Origin: Hyphomicrobiales bacterium
Lineage (GTDB): Bacteria; Pseudomonadota; Alphaproteobacteria; Rhizobiales; Xanthobacteraceae
Assembly (NCBI GenBank): GCA_009377755.1
Contig: WHTM01000038.1
Coordinates: 1 to 47,864, forward strand
Direction of reading: 5' to 3'
DNA length: 47,864 nucleotides
Positions 1 through 8,758 of the stretch are shown in pieces (within the stretch, counting starts at the first letter, position 1; each line of letters begins with the position of its first letter). The notes under the pieces are model-generated. The model had not been told where the DNA came from. It worked only from the letters and a program-made list of their open reading frames with translations, and made no database searches. A program made the position numbers and the translations under genes.

Positions 1-195
1 GATGTAGCCGCCGATTTTCAGGCACGTGTCGGTGCCGGGGATGTAATAGAACCCGGCGCCATACAGCGTACAGATCTTCACGTACTGAACTGCAGGCGCT
101 TTCGCCGCCATCGGAAGATCTGCGGCCTGCGCCCCGGCGACGGCGACCAAACCGGCCGCGCCGCCGAGGAGTAGACTCTTCACCATCCTCATCAT
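1..195 (-). CDS. Outer-membrane porin, N-terminal fragment (cut by window edge)
   Basis: The 65 codons visible encode the start of a rhizobial-type porin (Porin_2 family), a trimeric outer-membrane beta-barrel for diffusion of small solutes. A signal peptide is clear: a short basic start ([12 protein letters not shown]), a hydrophobic alanine/glycine/valine core and a probable cut after AGAQA. The mature protein then shows [19 protein letters not shown] and a cysteine pair (ICTLY and TDTCLKIGG), which are hallmarks of the mature start of Bradyrhizobium/Rhodopseudomonas porins. The start at 195 has a good GGAGG ribosome site five bases upstream; the ATG at 192 is an alternative. The barrel itself lies outside the window. 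Confidence 0.93.
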   Translation of the reverse strand, partial: MMRMVKSLLLGGAAGLVAVAGAQAADLPMAAKAPAVQYVKICTLYGAGFYYIPGTDTCLKIGGYI

Positions 196-698
196 CAACC
201 TCCACTTCGTTGCCACTGGAGGGTTCCGTCTCTGACGGGTGCGAAACACCCCCTGGAAGGTCCCCTGTTCCCTCGTTGCCACCCGGCGCTGCCGCAGCCG
301 ACCAAACGCGAACTGACAGAACGGTTGGGAAGCGCCGGACGAGGTACGACAAGGGATGCCACCCCTCCATCGCGAGGTCACCTTAGACCAAGGCCCCCCC
401 CAGGCAACGAAGAACTGGGCTACTCACAGGGCCGATGCGCCTTTTTCGGAACAGGTGTTGCACAAAAGGCACTCCCTGAAGGCTGCTAAGCCGTTTCCGC
501 TAAAGAGGCTACTTGCCAAGGCAGCCGCGGTCCGAAATTTAGGAATGCGCTCTCGCCCGCCGAATCAGTTTCCCGACGATCCAGATGCGCGACCGGTCGC
601 CGATCACGTGCGGATGCATGGTCCGTAGGAAGGACTACGTGTGCGTCAAAACGCGTTTCTTTGCGAACGCCAGACCCTGACTTGAAGTAATGCTCAAG
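196..698. other. Gene-free stretch: long upstream/leader region of the porin gene
   Basis: No convincing coding sequence is visible. The 90-codon open frame on the plus strand (356-628) has no ribosome site and no recognisable sequence. Reading toward the porin there is a small GGGTG/CACCC hairpin around 237-254, and a CGTAG/CTACG inverted repeat near 625-640. A possible -35 (TTGACG, minus strand) lies near 645-650. Long leaders are common for abundant porins, so regulation here is plausible but not shown. Confidence 0.4.
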
Positions 699-727
699 CC
701 GCCACCCCAGAGGGCGAAGGGTGGCGG
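699..727 (-). terminator. Hairpin overlapping the 3' end of tRNA-Ser
   Basis: Arms 699-707 and 719-727 form a perfect 9-bp stem (CCGCCACCC/GGGTGGCGG on the plus strand) with an 11-base loop. It begins inside the last bases of the tRNA on the minus strand (the CCGCCA end). There is no T-run after it, so it may act as a processing or weak termination signal rather than a classical terminator. Confidence 0.45.
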
Positions 728-814
728 AGACGGAGGGATTCGAACCCTCGATACGGCTTTAGACCGTATAACGGTTTAGCAAACCGCCGCCTTCAGCCAC
801 TCGGCCACGTCTCC
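722..814 (-). tRNA. tRNA-Ser (anticodon GCU)
   Basis: Reading the minus strand from 814 gives a complete class II tRNA. The acceptor stem GGAGACG pairs with CGTCTCC, followed by discriminator G and an encoded CCA. The D arm contains GGCCGAGTGGCTGAAGGC, typical of tRNA-Ser. The anticodon loop TTTGCTAAA has anticodon GCT. A long variable arm (TATACGG...CCGTAT type) is followed by the T arm with GGTTCGAATCC. Length is 93 with CCA. It decodes AGC and AGU serine codons. tRNA-Ser genes are frequent integration sites, but no integrase or att-like repeat is seen beside it. Confidence 0.97.
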
Positions 815-984
815 GTCCGTCGATGTGCGTAGAGAATATGGGATTCCAGGTCAAGGACGGCCACGCGGCGGGCGAAAGTCCGCCGTTTCACCGAGGCGCC
901 GGCTTCGACACGCTTTGTCTCCGCGATGCCCAGGCCGCGGGCGCCGCGAAGCTCTCACGGACCGTGCGCCGACATGCTGTGGGC

Positions 985-1254
985 TCAGTGCGCCGTCAGC
1001 CACGCGCGCGCCGCGCGCTGCGCCGCCACAATGTCCTGCTCGGACATCTGGTCGGCGATCTCCCGGCGCAGCCGGATGGCGTCGCGATTGCCGCGCAGCG
1101 CGGCGATGTTGAACCATTTGTGCGCCGACACGAGATCAACCAGGACCGAACGGCCGATCGAATACATCATGCCAAGCTCGAAAAACGCTTCGGCGCCGGC
1201 CGGCGCCTCTCCCAACGATGCCGACTCGACGTCGGCGATTTCATAACGAGCCAT
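985..1254 (-). CDS. Sel1-repeat-like small protein
   Basis: An 89-residue protein with one to two Sel1/TPR-like helical repeats. The segment around residues 26-60 reads FFELGMMYSIG, then LVDLVSAHKWFNIAALRG, which matches the Sel1 signature of an A-x-x-W-x-x-x-A-A core. Such proteins act as small protein-interaction scaffolds, and this short form recurs in Rhizobiales with no assigned partner. The ATG at 1254 has an AGGGAGG ribosome site six to seven bases upstream. It lies downstream of tRNA-Ser on the opposite side from the porin, with 170 bases of gene-free DNA between. Family membership is fairly sure; the cellular role is unknown. Confidence 0.85.
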   Translation of the reverse strand: MARYEIADVESASLGEAPAGAEAFFELGMMYSIGRSVLVDLVSAHKWFNIAALRGNRDAIRLRREIADQMSEQDIVAAQRAARAWLTAH

Positions 1255-1919
1255 GATGGCCTCCCTGAATCGCGCGTGTCCCCGACTTCGCGCGAGATGT
1301 CACAACCGGTTCCCGATCCGGTCGATGTAGATGATGCGTTGAAAATTTGAACGGTGGTTTAAGGTTTGCGATGAATCGATCGTCAACACGCCGCGCCGAT
1401 CAATCGCGATGGCGCAAGGTCCCGTTAACGACGCAACGCCGAACGGACCGCAGCCGGCGACCTCCTCCCGAAAGGCTGCCAGGGACTTGAGCCAGCTGTC
1501 CGGAATTGATCACGCTCAAACCAAGAGAACTCGGCCGTGATCTGATTTCAATTATGGAAGGGTGGCCCGGCGGCGCTTGCACTGCAAACCGCGGGGCGGA
1601 ATTTCCGGTTCAAGGCTTGCCAGCCTGCCCTGCAAAAGCACCGAGGGCGTCGGCGAGAAACCGAGGTTCGAGACCGTGGCCAGATATTCCCGCCGACGGT
1701 GGGGCACACCGTTTCGGTTGCCCCTTTTTGCTCCAGGCGGAGACCTCGCTAGCGAAGCCATCCCACCTGAAACTCGAACCCCTGTCTCGCTGACGCCCTC
1801 GTCGTCGACTATGCCGACTCTCTTACACGGCCGCGCTAGCGTTCCGTTTATCGATCATGCCGAGCACGTGACGTAAACCTTCGACGACGCTCGAAGTCGA
1901 TCGCGCCGAAGCGAACAAG
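1255..1919. other. Gene-free stretch (665 bases)
   Basis: Open frames here (for example 1506-1793 and 1562-1876 plus, 1400-1582 and 1552-1761 minus) have no ribosome sites, no recognisable protein sequence and overlap each other, so none is called. A tract near 1765-1785 resembles a tRNA T-arm on the minus strand (GGGTTCGAG) but no matching stems were found. I see no repeat or mobile-element end. Confidence 0.4.
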
Positions 1920-2009
1920 TTACTTGCGCTTCTTCGCCGCGCCCTTCCGGGCCGCTTTCTTCGCGCCCTTCTTGGCCGCAGACTTCTTCGCCTTTGCCTT
2001 CTTCGCCAT
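1920..2009 (-). CDS. 29-residue lysine/alanine-rich basic protein (histone H1-like)
   Basis: A micro-gene that encodes 29 residues, 16 of which are Lys or Arg (MAKKAKAKKSAAKKGAKKAA, then RKGAAKKRK). The AAKK-type repeats resemble the C-terminal tails of histone H1 and of bacterial Hc1/AlgP-like proteins, which bind DNA non-specifically. The start at 2009 follows a good AGGAG site with a seven-base gap (cctaggagagcaac then ATG), and the stop is TAA, so the frame looks genuinely translated. No partner gene is adjacent. Nucleoid association is inferred from composition only; an RNA- or ribosome-binding role is equally possible. Confidence 0.72.
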   Translation of the reverse strand: MAKKAKAKKSAAKKGAKKAARKGAAKKRK

Positions 2010-2560
2010 GTTGCTCTCCTAGGTCGGTTGAATGGCGGACCGCTGAAATGCAGACGCGAGAATCACGCCTGCACAACGCTTGACTAGTACCGCACAATAG
2101 AAAAAACAGCGACTCTACTTAACGAATTGTGTACGCAGCGGCGCGGGCGCCGCGCTTGATTGCTGCAGCACGACATCGGCATCACACGTCGACGCGGGCT
2201 GTGAGTTAGCCTTTCACCGCTCCGCATTCGCAATCTTGAAAATGCGAGAAGCAAGCGTGGCACAGTGATTTCTTGATCACGCATTGCAACGGCAACGCGC
2301 CGTTTGTCGGTGCGACGATGCCGCGGAGGACAGCACCGAGGAACGCGTCCCGAGCCCATGCGAGGGGTTTTCCACCGGCTAAATTTTTTTGTGAGAATTT
2401 CGCTTGCGCCGGTCTGATCGCAGCAATTTCCGCGCTCACTCGGGCGAATCGGTCCGAAGTGATTCGCTGATCGGACGACTGAGGACGGAGGACAGAGGCG
2501 GAAAAAGGGGCGACCGAGGCAGCGCCACCGTCCTCGTCCGTCGTCTGTCTTTGTCGTCTG
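2010..2560. other. Gene-poor stretch between the basic micro-gene and gatB
   Basis: The best open frame is 2206-2439 on the minus strand (77 codons). It has a cysteine/histidine-rich end (SLCHACFSHFQDCECG) but no family I recognise and no clear ribosome site, so it is not called as a gene. A second frame at 2084-2359 overlaps it. The stretch includes an AT-rich patch near 2385-2400 and a T-rich run near 2100 that could belong to the promoter of the 29-residue gene. Confidence 0.3.
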
Positions 2561-4042
2561 TCATCCGACTCCGAGCTTGCTCTTGAGCAGATCGTTCACC
2601 GCCTGCGGGTTCGCTTTGCCGCCGGAGGCCTTCATCACCTGTCCGACGAACCAGCCGAGCAGCTTCGGGTTCGCCTTCGCCTCACCGACCTTGTCGGGGT
2701 TCGCGGCCACGATCTCGTCGACCACCGCCTCGATCGCGCCGAGGTCGGTGACCTGCCGCAAGCCCCGCGCCGCGACGATGTCGGCCGGGTCGCCACCCTC
2801 GTTCCAGACGATCTCGAAAACATCCTTGGCGATCTTGCCGGAGATCGTCCCCCGGGCGATCAGGTCGAGGATGGCGCCGAGCTGCATCGCGGACACCGGC
2901 GAGGCGCCGATCTCCCTCCCTTCCTTGTTGAGCCGGCCGGTGAGCTCGTTGATCACCCAGTTCGCCGCGGCCTTGCTGTCGCGCCCGTGCGCCACCCGCT
3001 CGTAGAAGGCGGCGGTTTCGCGATCGGCCGCCAGCACGTCGGCGTCGTAGGCGGACAGCCCATAGTCCCGGACGAACCGCGCCTTCTTCGCGTCAGGCAG
3101 CTCCGGCAGCGCCGCCTTCAGCCGTTCGATCTCCGCTTCATCGAGCTCCAGCGGCAACAGGTCGGGGTCGGGGAAATAGCGGTAGTCGTGCGCCTCCTCT
3201 TTGTTGCGCATCGAGCGCGTCTCGCCCTTGTCCGGATCGAACAGGCGCGTCTCCTGCTCGATCCTGCCGCCGTCCTCCAGGATCTCGATCTGCCGGCGCG
3301 CCTCCGCGTCGATCGCCTGGCCTACGAAACGGATCGAGTTGACGTTCTTGATCTCGCAGCGTGTGCCGAGCGGGTCGCCGGAACGGCGCACCGAAACGTT
3401 GACGTCGGCGCGCAGGCTGCCCTTCTCCATGTCGCCGTCGCAGGTGCCGAGGTAGCGCAGGATGGTGCGCACCTTGCTCAGGAATGCGCGCGCCTCCTCC
3501 GACGAGCGCAGATCCGGCTTCGAGACGATCTCCATCAACGCCACGCCGGAGCGGTTGAGATCGACGTAGGACAGCGTCGGGTGCTGGTCGTGCAGCGACT
3601 TGCCGGCGTCCTGCTCGAGATGCAGCCGCTCAATGCCGACCGTCACGGACGAGCCGTCGGGCAGCGCGACGTTAACCTCGCCTTCGCCGACGATCGGCTG
3701 CTTGTACTGGCTGATCTGATAGCCCTGCGGCAGATCGGGATAGAAATAATTCTTCCGGTCGAACACCGACTTGAGATTGATCCTGGCATTGAGGCCGAGG
3801 CCCGAACGCACCGCCTGGCGCACGCACTCGGCATTGATCACCGGCAGCATGCCGGGCATCGCCGCGTCGACCAGCGACACATGCGAATTCGGCGCGCCGC
3901 CGAATTCCGTCGAAGCGCCGGAGAACAGCTTGGCCTTCGACGTCACCTGGGCATGAATCTCCAGGCCGATCACGACTTCCCAGTCGCCGGTCGCGCCGGG
4001 AACGAGCTTTTTCTTGGCGGATGAGGGGACGGGGACGTTCAC
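2561..4042 (-). CDS. gatB: Asp-tRNA(Asn)/Glu-tRNA(Gln) amidotransferase subunit B
   Basis: GatB activates the misacylated Asp-tRNA(Asn) or Glu-tRNA(Gln) by ATP-dependent phosphorylation so that ammonia from GatA can amidate it. The family signature starts almost at once ([15 protein letters not shown]). It is followed by [12 protein letters not shown], the conserved [13 protein letters not shown], the [14 protein letters not shown] block and the helical C-terminal tail/YqeY domain ([17 protein letters not shown]). Length (about 490) is normal. The frame is open upstream to a GTG at 4099; I prefer the GTG at 4042 because family members begin about 15 residues before GDWE, but neither has a strong ribosome site. 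gatA and gatC lie 1.3-3.5 kb away on the same strand, and the Uma2 gene is divergent at its 5' side. Confidence 0.95.
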   Translation of the reverse strand: MNVPVPSSAKKKLVPGATGDWEVVIGLEIHAQVTSKAKLFSGASTEFGGAPNSHVSLVDAAMPGMLPVINAECVRQAVRSGLGLNARINLKSVFDRKNYFYPDLPQGYQISQYKQPIVGEGEVNVALPDGSSVTVGIERLHLEQDAGKSLHDQHPTLSYVDLNRSGVALMEIVSKPDLRSSEEARAFLSKVRTILRYLGTCDGDMEKGSLRADVNVSVRRSGDPLGTRCEIKNVNSIRFVGQAIDAEARRQIEILEDGGRIEQETRLFDPDKGETRSMRNKEEAHDYRYFPDPDLLPLELDEAEIERLKAALPELPDAKKARFVRDYGLSAYDADVLAADRETAAFYERVAHGRDSKAAANWVINELTGRLNKEGREIGASPVSAMQLGAILDLIARGTISGKIAKDVFEIVWNEGGDPADIVAARGLRQVTDLGAIEAVVDEIVAANPDKVGEAKANPKLLGWFVGQVMKASGGKANPQAVNDLLKSKLGVG

Positions 4043-4192
4043 GGGAAGCTTGCTCGCTGGAGGCCTGCGTGGCGCCCATTGCCAATCCCCGGCCGCCACG
4101 GGGCTGCTCAGGACGGGTTGGAGCGGGCGCGCAGACGTCTTATCCTAAAGGCCGTGGGCCTGCCAGGGCCCGCAACCCATGCGGAGCGGCCA

Positions 4193-4747
4193 ATGACCGT
4201 ACATGCGCCATTGTCGATGAGCAAAGAGGCCTTCTTCGCCTGGATCGAGCAGCGCGAGGAACGCTACGAGTATGCGAGGGGCCGCGTCATCATGATGGTA
4301 CGGATCACGAGAAACCACGCCCAAGCCACTGGCAATCTCGTTTCTGTTCTAAAGCAGAGGCTCTCGCCGGAGCGCTATGATGTGGCGACCGATGGGTTCG
4401 CCGTTGACATCGGCGAAAGCTTTCGTGTCCCGGACGTCGTCGTCGAGCCCGCGCAGACGGACGGCAAGGCGCTCGAAGCCAAGGCGCCGATCCTGATCGT
4501 CGAGGTCCTCTCGCCTGGGACGCTGCACGTCGACTTCGGCGACAAGCGGCAGGAGTATCTGAGCCTGCCCACACTCGACACCTATCTCATCGTCTCTCCC
4601 GACGAGCCGCGTGCGTGGATTTGGCAGCGCACAGATGGCGTGTTTCCATCCGAGCCGGAGATGATCGAGGGGTTGGACAAGCAGATCGTTCTGCCCGCGC
4701 TCGGCGCGCAAATCGCGCTCAGCGAAATTTACCGCGGGATAGTTTAG
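4193..4747 (+). CDS. Uma2 family PD-(D/E)XK endonuclease-like protein
   Basis: A 184-residue protein of the Uma2 (DUF820) family, a nuclease fold common in cyanobacteria and scattered by transfer elsewhere. The catalytic pattern is visible: RVPDVVV (Asp), LIVEVLSP (Glu) and DKRQEYLSLPTLDTYLIV (Lys), preceded by NHAQATGNL. The frame is open upstream to 4079, but the ATG at 4193 has a GGAG site seven bases upstream and starts MTVHAPLSMSKEAFFAW, typical of the family. It sits divergently between gatB and gatA, where a split is unusual. A 40-base near-copy of gatB lies just after its end (4770-4809). The biological role of Uma2 proteins is not settled. Confidence 0.9.
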   Translation: MTVHAPLSMSKEAFFAWIEQREERYEYARGRVIMMVRITRNHAQATGNLVSVLKQRLSPERYDVATDGFAVDIGESFRVPDVVVEPAQTDGKALEAKAPILIVEVLSPGTLHVDFGDKRQEYLSLPTLDTYLIVSPDEPRAWIWQRTDGVFPSEPEMIEGLDKQIVLPALGAQIALSEIYRGIV

Positions 4748-5163
4748 GGCGCAGCAAGCCAAGTAAGCGCCGGCAGCATGCCGGGCATCGGCGCGTCGAC
4801 CGGCGACACCATGACGACGCGCTCAGACTCATCGAAGCTCATCGCCGGATTCTTGTCGGTGCTCGCCCTGCCGCGCGACGTACGCGGTGGCATGCTGGTA
4901 CCGATAACGATCAGATGCTTGATCGGTCGCCGTCGGTCGCTCGCCACCACCGCTGCCGCGTAAACGCCTCCGCCACATCCCTCGATCACTTGTGCAAAGC
5001 GCGAACAGCCCGGACCATCGCGTCGCCGGATCAGATTCGATTACATCCACCTTCATGGTCTTGCCGCGTCTTGTGTCGGATTTGGCCGCATTCCGCGCCG
5101 ATAATTTAGGCAGGAACCCGGTACGGGGTGGCGCATTGAATATACTGGACAGTGGAGACTGGC
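4748..5163. other. Gene-free stretch after Uma2, holding a gatB-derived repeat
   Basis: No gene is supported. The minus frame 4744-4989 (81 codons) lacks a ribosome site; its only recognisable part (SPVDAPMPGMLP) is the translation of the gatB-like repeat at 4770-4809. The rest of the stretch, including a GC-poorer patch near 4900-5060, shows nothing I can identify. Promoter signals for the small membrane protein at 5164 probably lie at its right end. Confidence 0.4.
4770..4809 (+). repeat. 40-base near-copy of an internal gatB segment
   Basis: Bases 4770-4809 match bases 3841-3880 inside gatB at 38 of 40 positions in the same orientation. The gatB copy encodes [13 protein letters not shown]; the second copy would read VSPVDAPMPGMLP on the minus strand. 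Similarity stops abruptly on both sides. The two copies flank the 5' end of gatB and the whole Uma2 gene. Confidence 0.75.
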
Positions 5164-5328
5164 ATGGCGGACAACAACAGGACGGGAACGCTTAGCCTGG
5201 TCCTCGGCGCCATCGTCGCCGTGGTCGTGGTTGTGTTCATCCTCGCCGGCGGCAGCAAGACGACGGTCGAGGGCGACAAGGATTTGCCACCTGTCGCCGA
5301 TCCGGCGAAGCCAAGCGATACCCGCTGA
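5164..5328 (+). CDS. Small single-pass membrane protein (54 residues)
   Basis: A short gene too small for most callers. MADNNRTGTLSLVLGAIVAV begins it, then a run of valines and FILAGG complete one membrane span (about residues 9-30). A polar tail of 24 residues (SKTTVEGDKDLPPVADPAKP and SDTR) follows. The ATG has GGAG ten bases upstream (gtggagactggc then ATG). Proteins of this layout are common and unannotated in Bradyrhizobiaceae. Its stop is 48 bases from the convergent gatA end. Function is unknown; membrane insertion is inferred from hydrophobicity. Confidence 0.8.
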   Translation: MADNNRTGTLSLVLGAIVAVVVVVFILAGGSKTTVEGDKDLPPVADPAKPSDTR

Positions 5329-5376
5329 GGGCGGCGGCCACGTTTCGGCGGGGCCGAACAACGACCGAGTTGCCAA

Positions 5377-6852
5377 TCACCACCAGCGTTCGGGCACAAG
5401 CGGGCCGGCGGCATCCTCAATCACCTGCCCAAGCGCGAACAGCGTCTCCTCGTCGAACGGGCGGCCGATCAGTTGCAACCCGAGCGGCAATCCCTGAGCG
5501 TCGAGACCCGCTGGCACCGAAATGCCCGGTAGCCCGGCCATGTTCACCGTCACGGTGAACACGTCGTTGAGATACATCTCGATCGGATCGCCGGACGACT
5601 TCTCGCCGATCCCGAACGCGGCGGACGGCGTCGCGGGCGTCAGGATCGCATCGACGCCGTCGGCGTAGCAGCGCTCGAAGTCGCGCTTGATCAGAGTGCG
5701 GACCTTCTGCGCCCGCAGATAGTAGGCATCGTAGTAGCCGGCCGAGAGGACATAGGTGCCGATCATCACGCGCCGGCGCACCTCCTTGCCGAAGCCCTCC
5801 CCCCGCGTCTTCTCATACAGGTCGTTGATGTCGTTGCCGGACACCCGCAGCCCGTAGCGAACGCCGTCGTAGCGTGCGAGGTTCGACGAGGCCTCAGCCG
5901 GGGCGACGATGTAGTACGCCGGCAAGGCGTACTTGGTGTGCGGCAGCGAAATGTCGACAAGCCTCGCACCGGCGGCCTTCAGCCACTCCGCGCCCTGATG
6001 CCACAGCGCCTCGATCTCCGGCGGCATGCCGGGCATGCGGTATTCCTTCGGGATACCGATGCTCATGCCCGTCACCGAGCGTCCGATAGCGGCCTCGTAG
6101 TCCGGCACCGGCACGTCCGCCGACGTGGTGTCCTTCGGATCATGCCCTGCCATCGACGTCAGCAGGATCGCGGCATCGCGCACCGACCGAGCGAACGGCC
6201 CGGCCTGATCGAGCGATGAGGCGAAGGCGACGATGCCCCAGCGCGAGCAGCGCCCGTACGTCGGCTTGATGCCGACGGTGCCGGTAAATGCCGCCGGCTG
6301 GCGGATCGAGCCACCGGTATCCGTGCCGGCGGCGGCGAGACACAGGTTGGCGGCGACGGCGGCCGCCGCGCCGCCGGAAGAGCCGCCGGGCACCAGCGTT
6401 GTGTTGGCGCCGTGTCGGCGCCACGGCGAGATCACCGGCCCGAAATGCGAGGTCTCGTTCGACGAGCCCATGGCGAACTCGTCGTTGTTGGTCTTGCCGA
6501 GCATCACCGCGCCGTCGCGCCAGAGTTGCGCCGTCACCGTCGATTCATAGGTCGGCACGAAGTTATCGAGGATGCGGCTGCAGGCGGTGGTGCGGACGCC
6601 TTTGGTACAGAACAGGTCCTTGATCGCGACCGGAACCCCGTCAAGCGGACGGGCCTCTTCCTTGGCGAGGCGTGCGTCCGCCGCAGCCGCCATTGTTCGC
6701 GCGGCGTCCGGCGTCTCCAGCACATAGGCATTGAGGGCGCGGGCAGCCTCAATCGCCGCGAGATGCGCATCCGCCAGCTCCATCGCGGAGATGTCCTTCC
6801 TGCGCAGCGCGTCGCGCGCGGCTGCGAGCGTGAATGAGGTGAGTTCCGACAT
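5377..6852 (-). CDS. gatA: Asp-tRNA(Asn)/Glu-tRNA(Gln) amidotransferase subunit A
   Basis: GatA hydrolyses glutamine (or asparagine) and channels the ammonia to GatB. It is an amidase-signature enzyme of 491 residues, normal for the family. The Ser-cisSer-Lys triad can be placed: Lys78 in [12 protein letters not shown], cis-Ser158 in [12 protein letters not shown] and the nucleophile Ser182 in [11 protein letters not shown]. The C-terminal block [14 protein letters not shown] and the final [11 protein letters not shown] region are also typical. The ATG at 6852 is three bases after the stop of the small 58-residue gene, within one gatC-(two small genes)-gatA transcription unit; an AGGA site overlaps that stop. 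Confidence 0.97.
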   Translation of the reverse strand: MSELTSFTLAAARDALRRKDISAMELADAHLAAIEAARALNAYVLETPDAARTMAAAADARLAKEEARPLDGVPVAIKDLFCTKGVRTTACSRILDNFVPTYESTVTAQLWRDGAVMLGKTNNDEFAMGSSNETSHFGPVISPWRRHGANTTLVPGGSSGGAAAAVAANLCLAAAGTDTGGSIRQPAAFTGTVGIKPTYGRCSRWGIVAFASSLDQAGPFARSVRDAAILLTSMAGHDPKDTTSADVPVPDYEAAIGRSVTGMSIGIPKEYRMPGMPPEIEALWHQGAEWLKAAGARLVDISLPHTKYALPAYYIVAPAEASSNLARYDGVRYGLRVSGNDINDLYEKTRGEGFGKEVRRRVMIGTYVLSAGYYDAYYLRAQKVRTLIKRDFERCYADGVDAILTPATPSAAFGIGEKSSGDPIEMYLNDVFTVTVNMAGLPGISVPAGLDAQGLPLGLQLIGRPFDEETLFALGQVIEDAAGPLVPERWW

Positions 6853-6855
6853 TTC

Positions 6856-7032
6856 CTATTCGGCCGCGGTCAGCATTTGCCCGGCATCGGGGTGTGGTGC
6901 GTCCGACACAGTCACTGGCGCCGGAGCGTCAACCATCCACAGCCGGTGCCTCGTCCAGGTCCGCGCCATGCGCGCGCGGCGCGCGAGATAGGCTTCGCGC
7001 AACGGTTCGGCCTCCTCGCACTCCTCGCACAT
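6856..7032 (-). CDS. Small CxxC-motif protein, second of a tandem pair between gatC and gatA
   Basis: A 58-residue protein starting MCEECEEAEPLREAYLARRA. It shares its first 22 residues by pattern with its upstream neighbour (MCxxCEE, then AYL and AR). The N-terminal MC-x-x-C could bind a metal or undergo disulfide exchange, but with only two cysteines this is weak. The start codon overlaps the stop of the neighbour by one base (TGATG), so translation is probably coupled, and its own stop is three bases before gatA. Function is unknown. Sharing the operon with gatCA suggests co-expression, not necessarily a translation role. Confidence 0.8.
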   Translation of the reverse strand: MCEECEEAEPLREAYLARRARMARTWTRHRLWMVDAPAPVTVSDAPHPDAGQMLTAAE

Positions 7033-7235
7033 CACGAAGTCTTCGGCCGCATGCTGGACAACGGATTGCCGGGTTGCGCGGCATCGGACTCCGGCAGGGG
7101 ATCGCAGACGAACCCGCCTGCCTGCGGCGCATCCTGACCGGAAACCGGGGTCGCGCCAGCTTCCTCGGCGGCCTTGCGGGCCAGGTAGTCGAGGTAGGCC
7201 TGATACAGGAATTCCTCTTCACACATCATGCACAT
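7032..7235 (-). CDS. Small CxxC-motif protein, first of a tandem pair between gatC and gatA
   Basis: A 67-residue protein beginning MCMMCEEEFLYQAYLDYLAR, with a low-complexity, Pro/Ala-rich tail that contains one more cysteine (GGFVCDPLP). To my knowledge proteins with this start are found next to gatC/gatA in Bradyrhizobium and relatives but have no assigned function. It lies 51 bases after gatC and its stop overlaps the start of the second small gene. The ribosome site is weak (GAAGG region upstream of 7235). The conserved CxxC plus acidic helix suggests a small regulatory or metal-binding protein, which is inference. Confidence 0.82.
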   Translation of the reverse strand: MCMMCEEEFLYQAYLDYLARKAAEEAGATPVSGQDAPQAGGFVCDPLPESDAAQPGNPLSSMRPKTS

Positions 7236-7286
7236 GGCTTCGGCCTTCTTCTCCCTCTCTCCGAAGGGGAGAGGTGGAGCAAGACA

Positions 7287-7574
7287 TTATTCCACCACCT
7301 TCGGCACGACGAAATAGTGATCCTGCGTCGCGGGGGCATTGCGCACGATATCGTCGGCAATGCCGCCGTCGGTTACGATATCCTCGCGCTTCTTCATCGC
7401 CATCGGCGTCACCGAGGTCATCGGCTCGACACCCGCGACATCCACCTCCGAAAGCTGCTCGACAAAGGCGAGGATGGCATTGAGCTCGCCCTTGAGATGC
7501 TCGATCTCGTCGTCGGCGACCGCAATGCGCGCCAGATGCGCGATGCGGCGGACGTTCTCGGCATCAACAGACAT
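7287..7574 (-). CDS. gatC: Asp-tRNA(Asn)/Glu-tRNA(Gln) amidotransferase subunit C
   Basis: GatC is the small belt-like subunit that stabilises the GatA-GatB complex. The 95 residues match throughout: [19 protein letters not shown], the helix [41 protein letters not shown] and the end [18 protein letters not shown]. The frame is open far upstream (to 8648), but the ATG at 7574 gives the normal length and has GAGG about nine bases before it. It is the first gene of the gatC-small-small-gatA unit; gatB is separated. Confidence 0.97.
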   Translation of the reverse strand: MSVDAENVRRIAHLARIAVADDEIEHLKGELNAILAFVEQLSEVDVAGVEPMTSVTPMAMKKREDIVTDGGIADDIVRNAPATQDHYFVVPKVVE

Positions 7575-7709
7575 AAAAGGGCCTCGATCGGCAAAGCTCC
7601 GGTGCAGTCGCAGACCTATAGCAGACCCGGCTTCCACGCGACAATCCATGACGTCCGAACGCCGTGATGACCCATTGCCGTGCGGTCGCCGAACGCCGAT
7701 ATTGGCGCA

Positions 7710-8594
7710 ATGGACGCCCCCAATCCTTCGGCCATGCCAACCTTCGCCAGCCGCGCGCCGCTGCATATCGGCGCCGTCGGCCTCAAGGTGCGCGACCTCG
7801 GCACCATGGCCGGCTACTACCGGCACATGCTTGGGCTGACCGAGCTGGAGCGTACGACGGATCGAGTGGTGCTGGGTGCCGGGGGCGCGCCGTTTCTGCA
7901 TCTGGAGCATGACGCTCACGCGAAGCCGGACGATCAGCGTGAAGCCGGGCTCTACCACACTGCCTTCCTGATGCCGACACGGGCGGATCTGGCACGCTGG
8001 ATCCTGCATCTCGCCGGCAATCGCATCCCGATCAGCGGCGCTTCGGACCACACGGTCAGCGAAGCGTTCTATCTCGACGACCCGGAGGGCAATGGCGTCG
8101 AAGTCTACGCCGACCGCGATCCGAACGGCTGGGTATGGACTGGCGATCTCGTCAAGATCACCACCGATCCGCTCGACATCGACGGCATCGTGCGCGAGGT
8201 CGAGCCGCAGACCGCGACCTATGCCGGCGCTCCCGGCGGGCTGCGCATCGGCCACATCCACCTGCGCGTCGGGGACGTGCCGGCGCTGGAGCGCTTCTAC
8301 CAAGACGGCGTCGGATTCAAAGTGACGCGTGGCGGCCGTAACGGCGCGTCGTTCATGTCGACCGGGCGCTATCACCACCATCTGGCCGGAAACGTGTGGC
8401 ACAGCCGTGGCGCGGGGCGCCGCGACCCCAATCGCGCCGGTCTTGCATGGTTCGCGATCGAGGCGACCAATCCTGGTGAGATCGATGCGATCCGCAAGCG
8501 ACTGACCGAGCAAGAGGTGGCTGTCAGACCGATCGGCGGCGACGCCGAAGCCACCGACCCCTGGGGCACGCCGGTCCGGTTCGTTCGCGCCTGA
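7710..8594 (+). CDS. VOC (glyoxalase/extradiol dioxygenase fold) family protein
   Basis: About 294 residues with two vicinal-oxygen-chelate modules. The first contains [44 protein letters not shown] and the metal-ligand region [17 protein letters not shown]. The second begins [20 protein letters not shown], with [15 protein letters not shown] and [13 protein letters not shown]. The HIG, YHTAF and EVYAD motifs supply the His/His/Glu ligands expected of catechol 2,3-dioxygenase-like members; the substrate cannot be told. The ATG at 7710 precedes APNPSAMP, and the ATG at 7734 is an alternative start. It is divergent from gatC, and a strong terminator lies 165 bases after its stop. Confidence 0.9.
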   Translation: MDAPNPSAMPTFASRAPLHIGAVGLKVRDLGTMAGYYRHMLGLTELERTTDRVVLGAGGAPFLHLEHDAHAKPDDQREAGLYHTAFLMPTRADLARWILHLAGNRIPISGASDHTVSEAFYLDDPEGNGVEVYADRDPNGWVWTGDLVKITTDPLDIDGIVREVEPQTATYAGAPGGLRIGHIHLRVGDVPALERFYQDGVGFKVTRGGRNGASFMSTGRYHHHLAGNVWHSRGAGRRDPNRAGLAWFAIEATNPGEIDAIRKRLTEQEVAVRPIGGDAEATDPWGTPVRFVRA

Positions 8595-8758
8595 CGGGCG
8601 CTCGTGCGACGAGCCAGGCCCAGGCTCTGCACACCAGAAGCGCCACATTGGCTGATTGATCCCGGCACGTGCGGCCGGCGTTGTCCACAGGTTACGGTCC
8701 TGTCATGCACGTGTCGCGCGCCGCAGGTCGTATGCGGCCGGGCCCCCTGCCCCGCTTG

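Noticed and set aside
722-814. tRNA-Ser as integration site for a mobile element
   Set aside because: No integrase and no repeated tRNA end in the window; the phage-like region is 40 kb away.
1740-1800. A tRNA or tmRNA-like T-arm (GGGTTCGAG) on the minus strand
   Set aside because: The surrounding bases do not pair into an acceptor or T stem and no other arms are found.
2987-4024. A 345-codon plus frame opposite gatB
   Set aside because: It is the complement of an intact gatB with unmistakable family motifs.
8691-8699. DnaA-box-like TTGTCCACA as a possible origin signal
   Set aside because: Only one copy, no AT-rich unwinding region and no origin-linked genes nearby.
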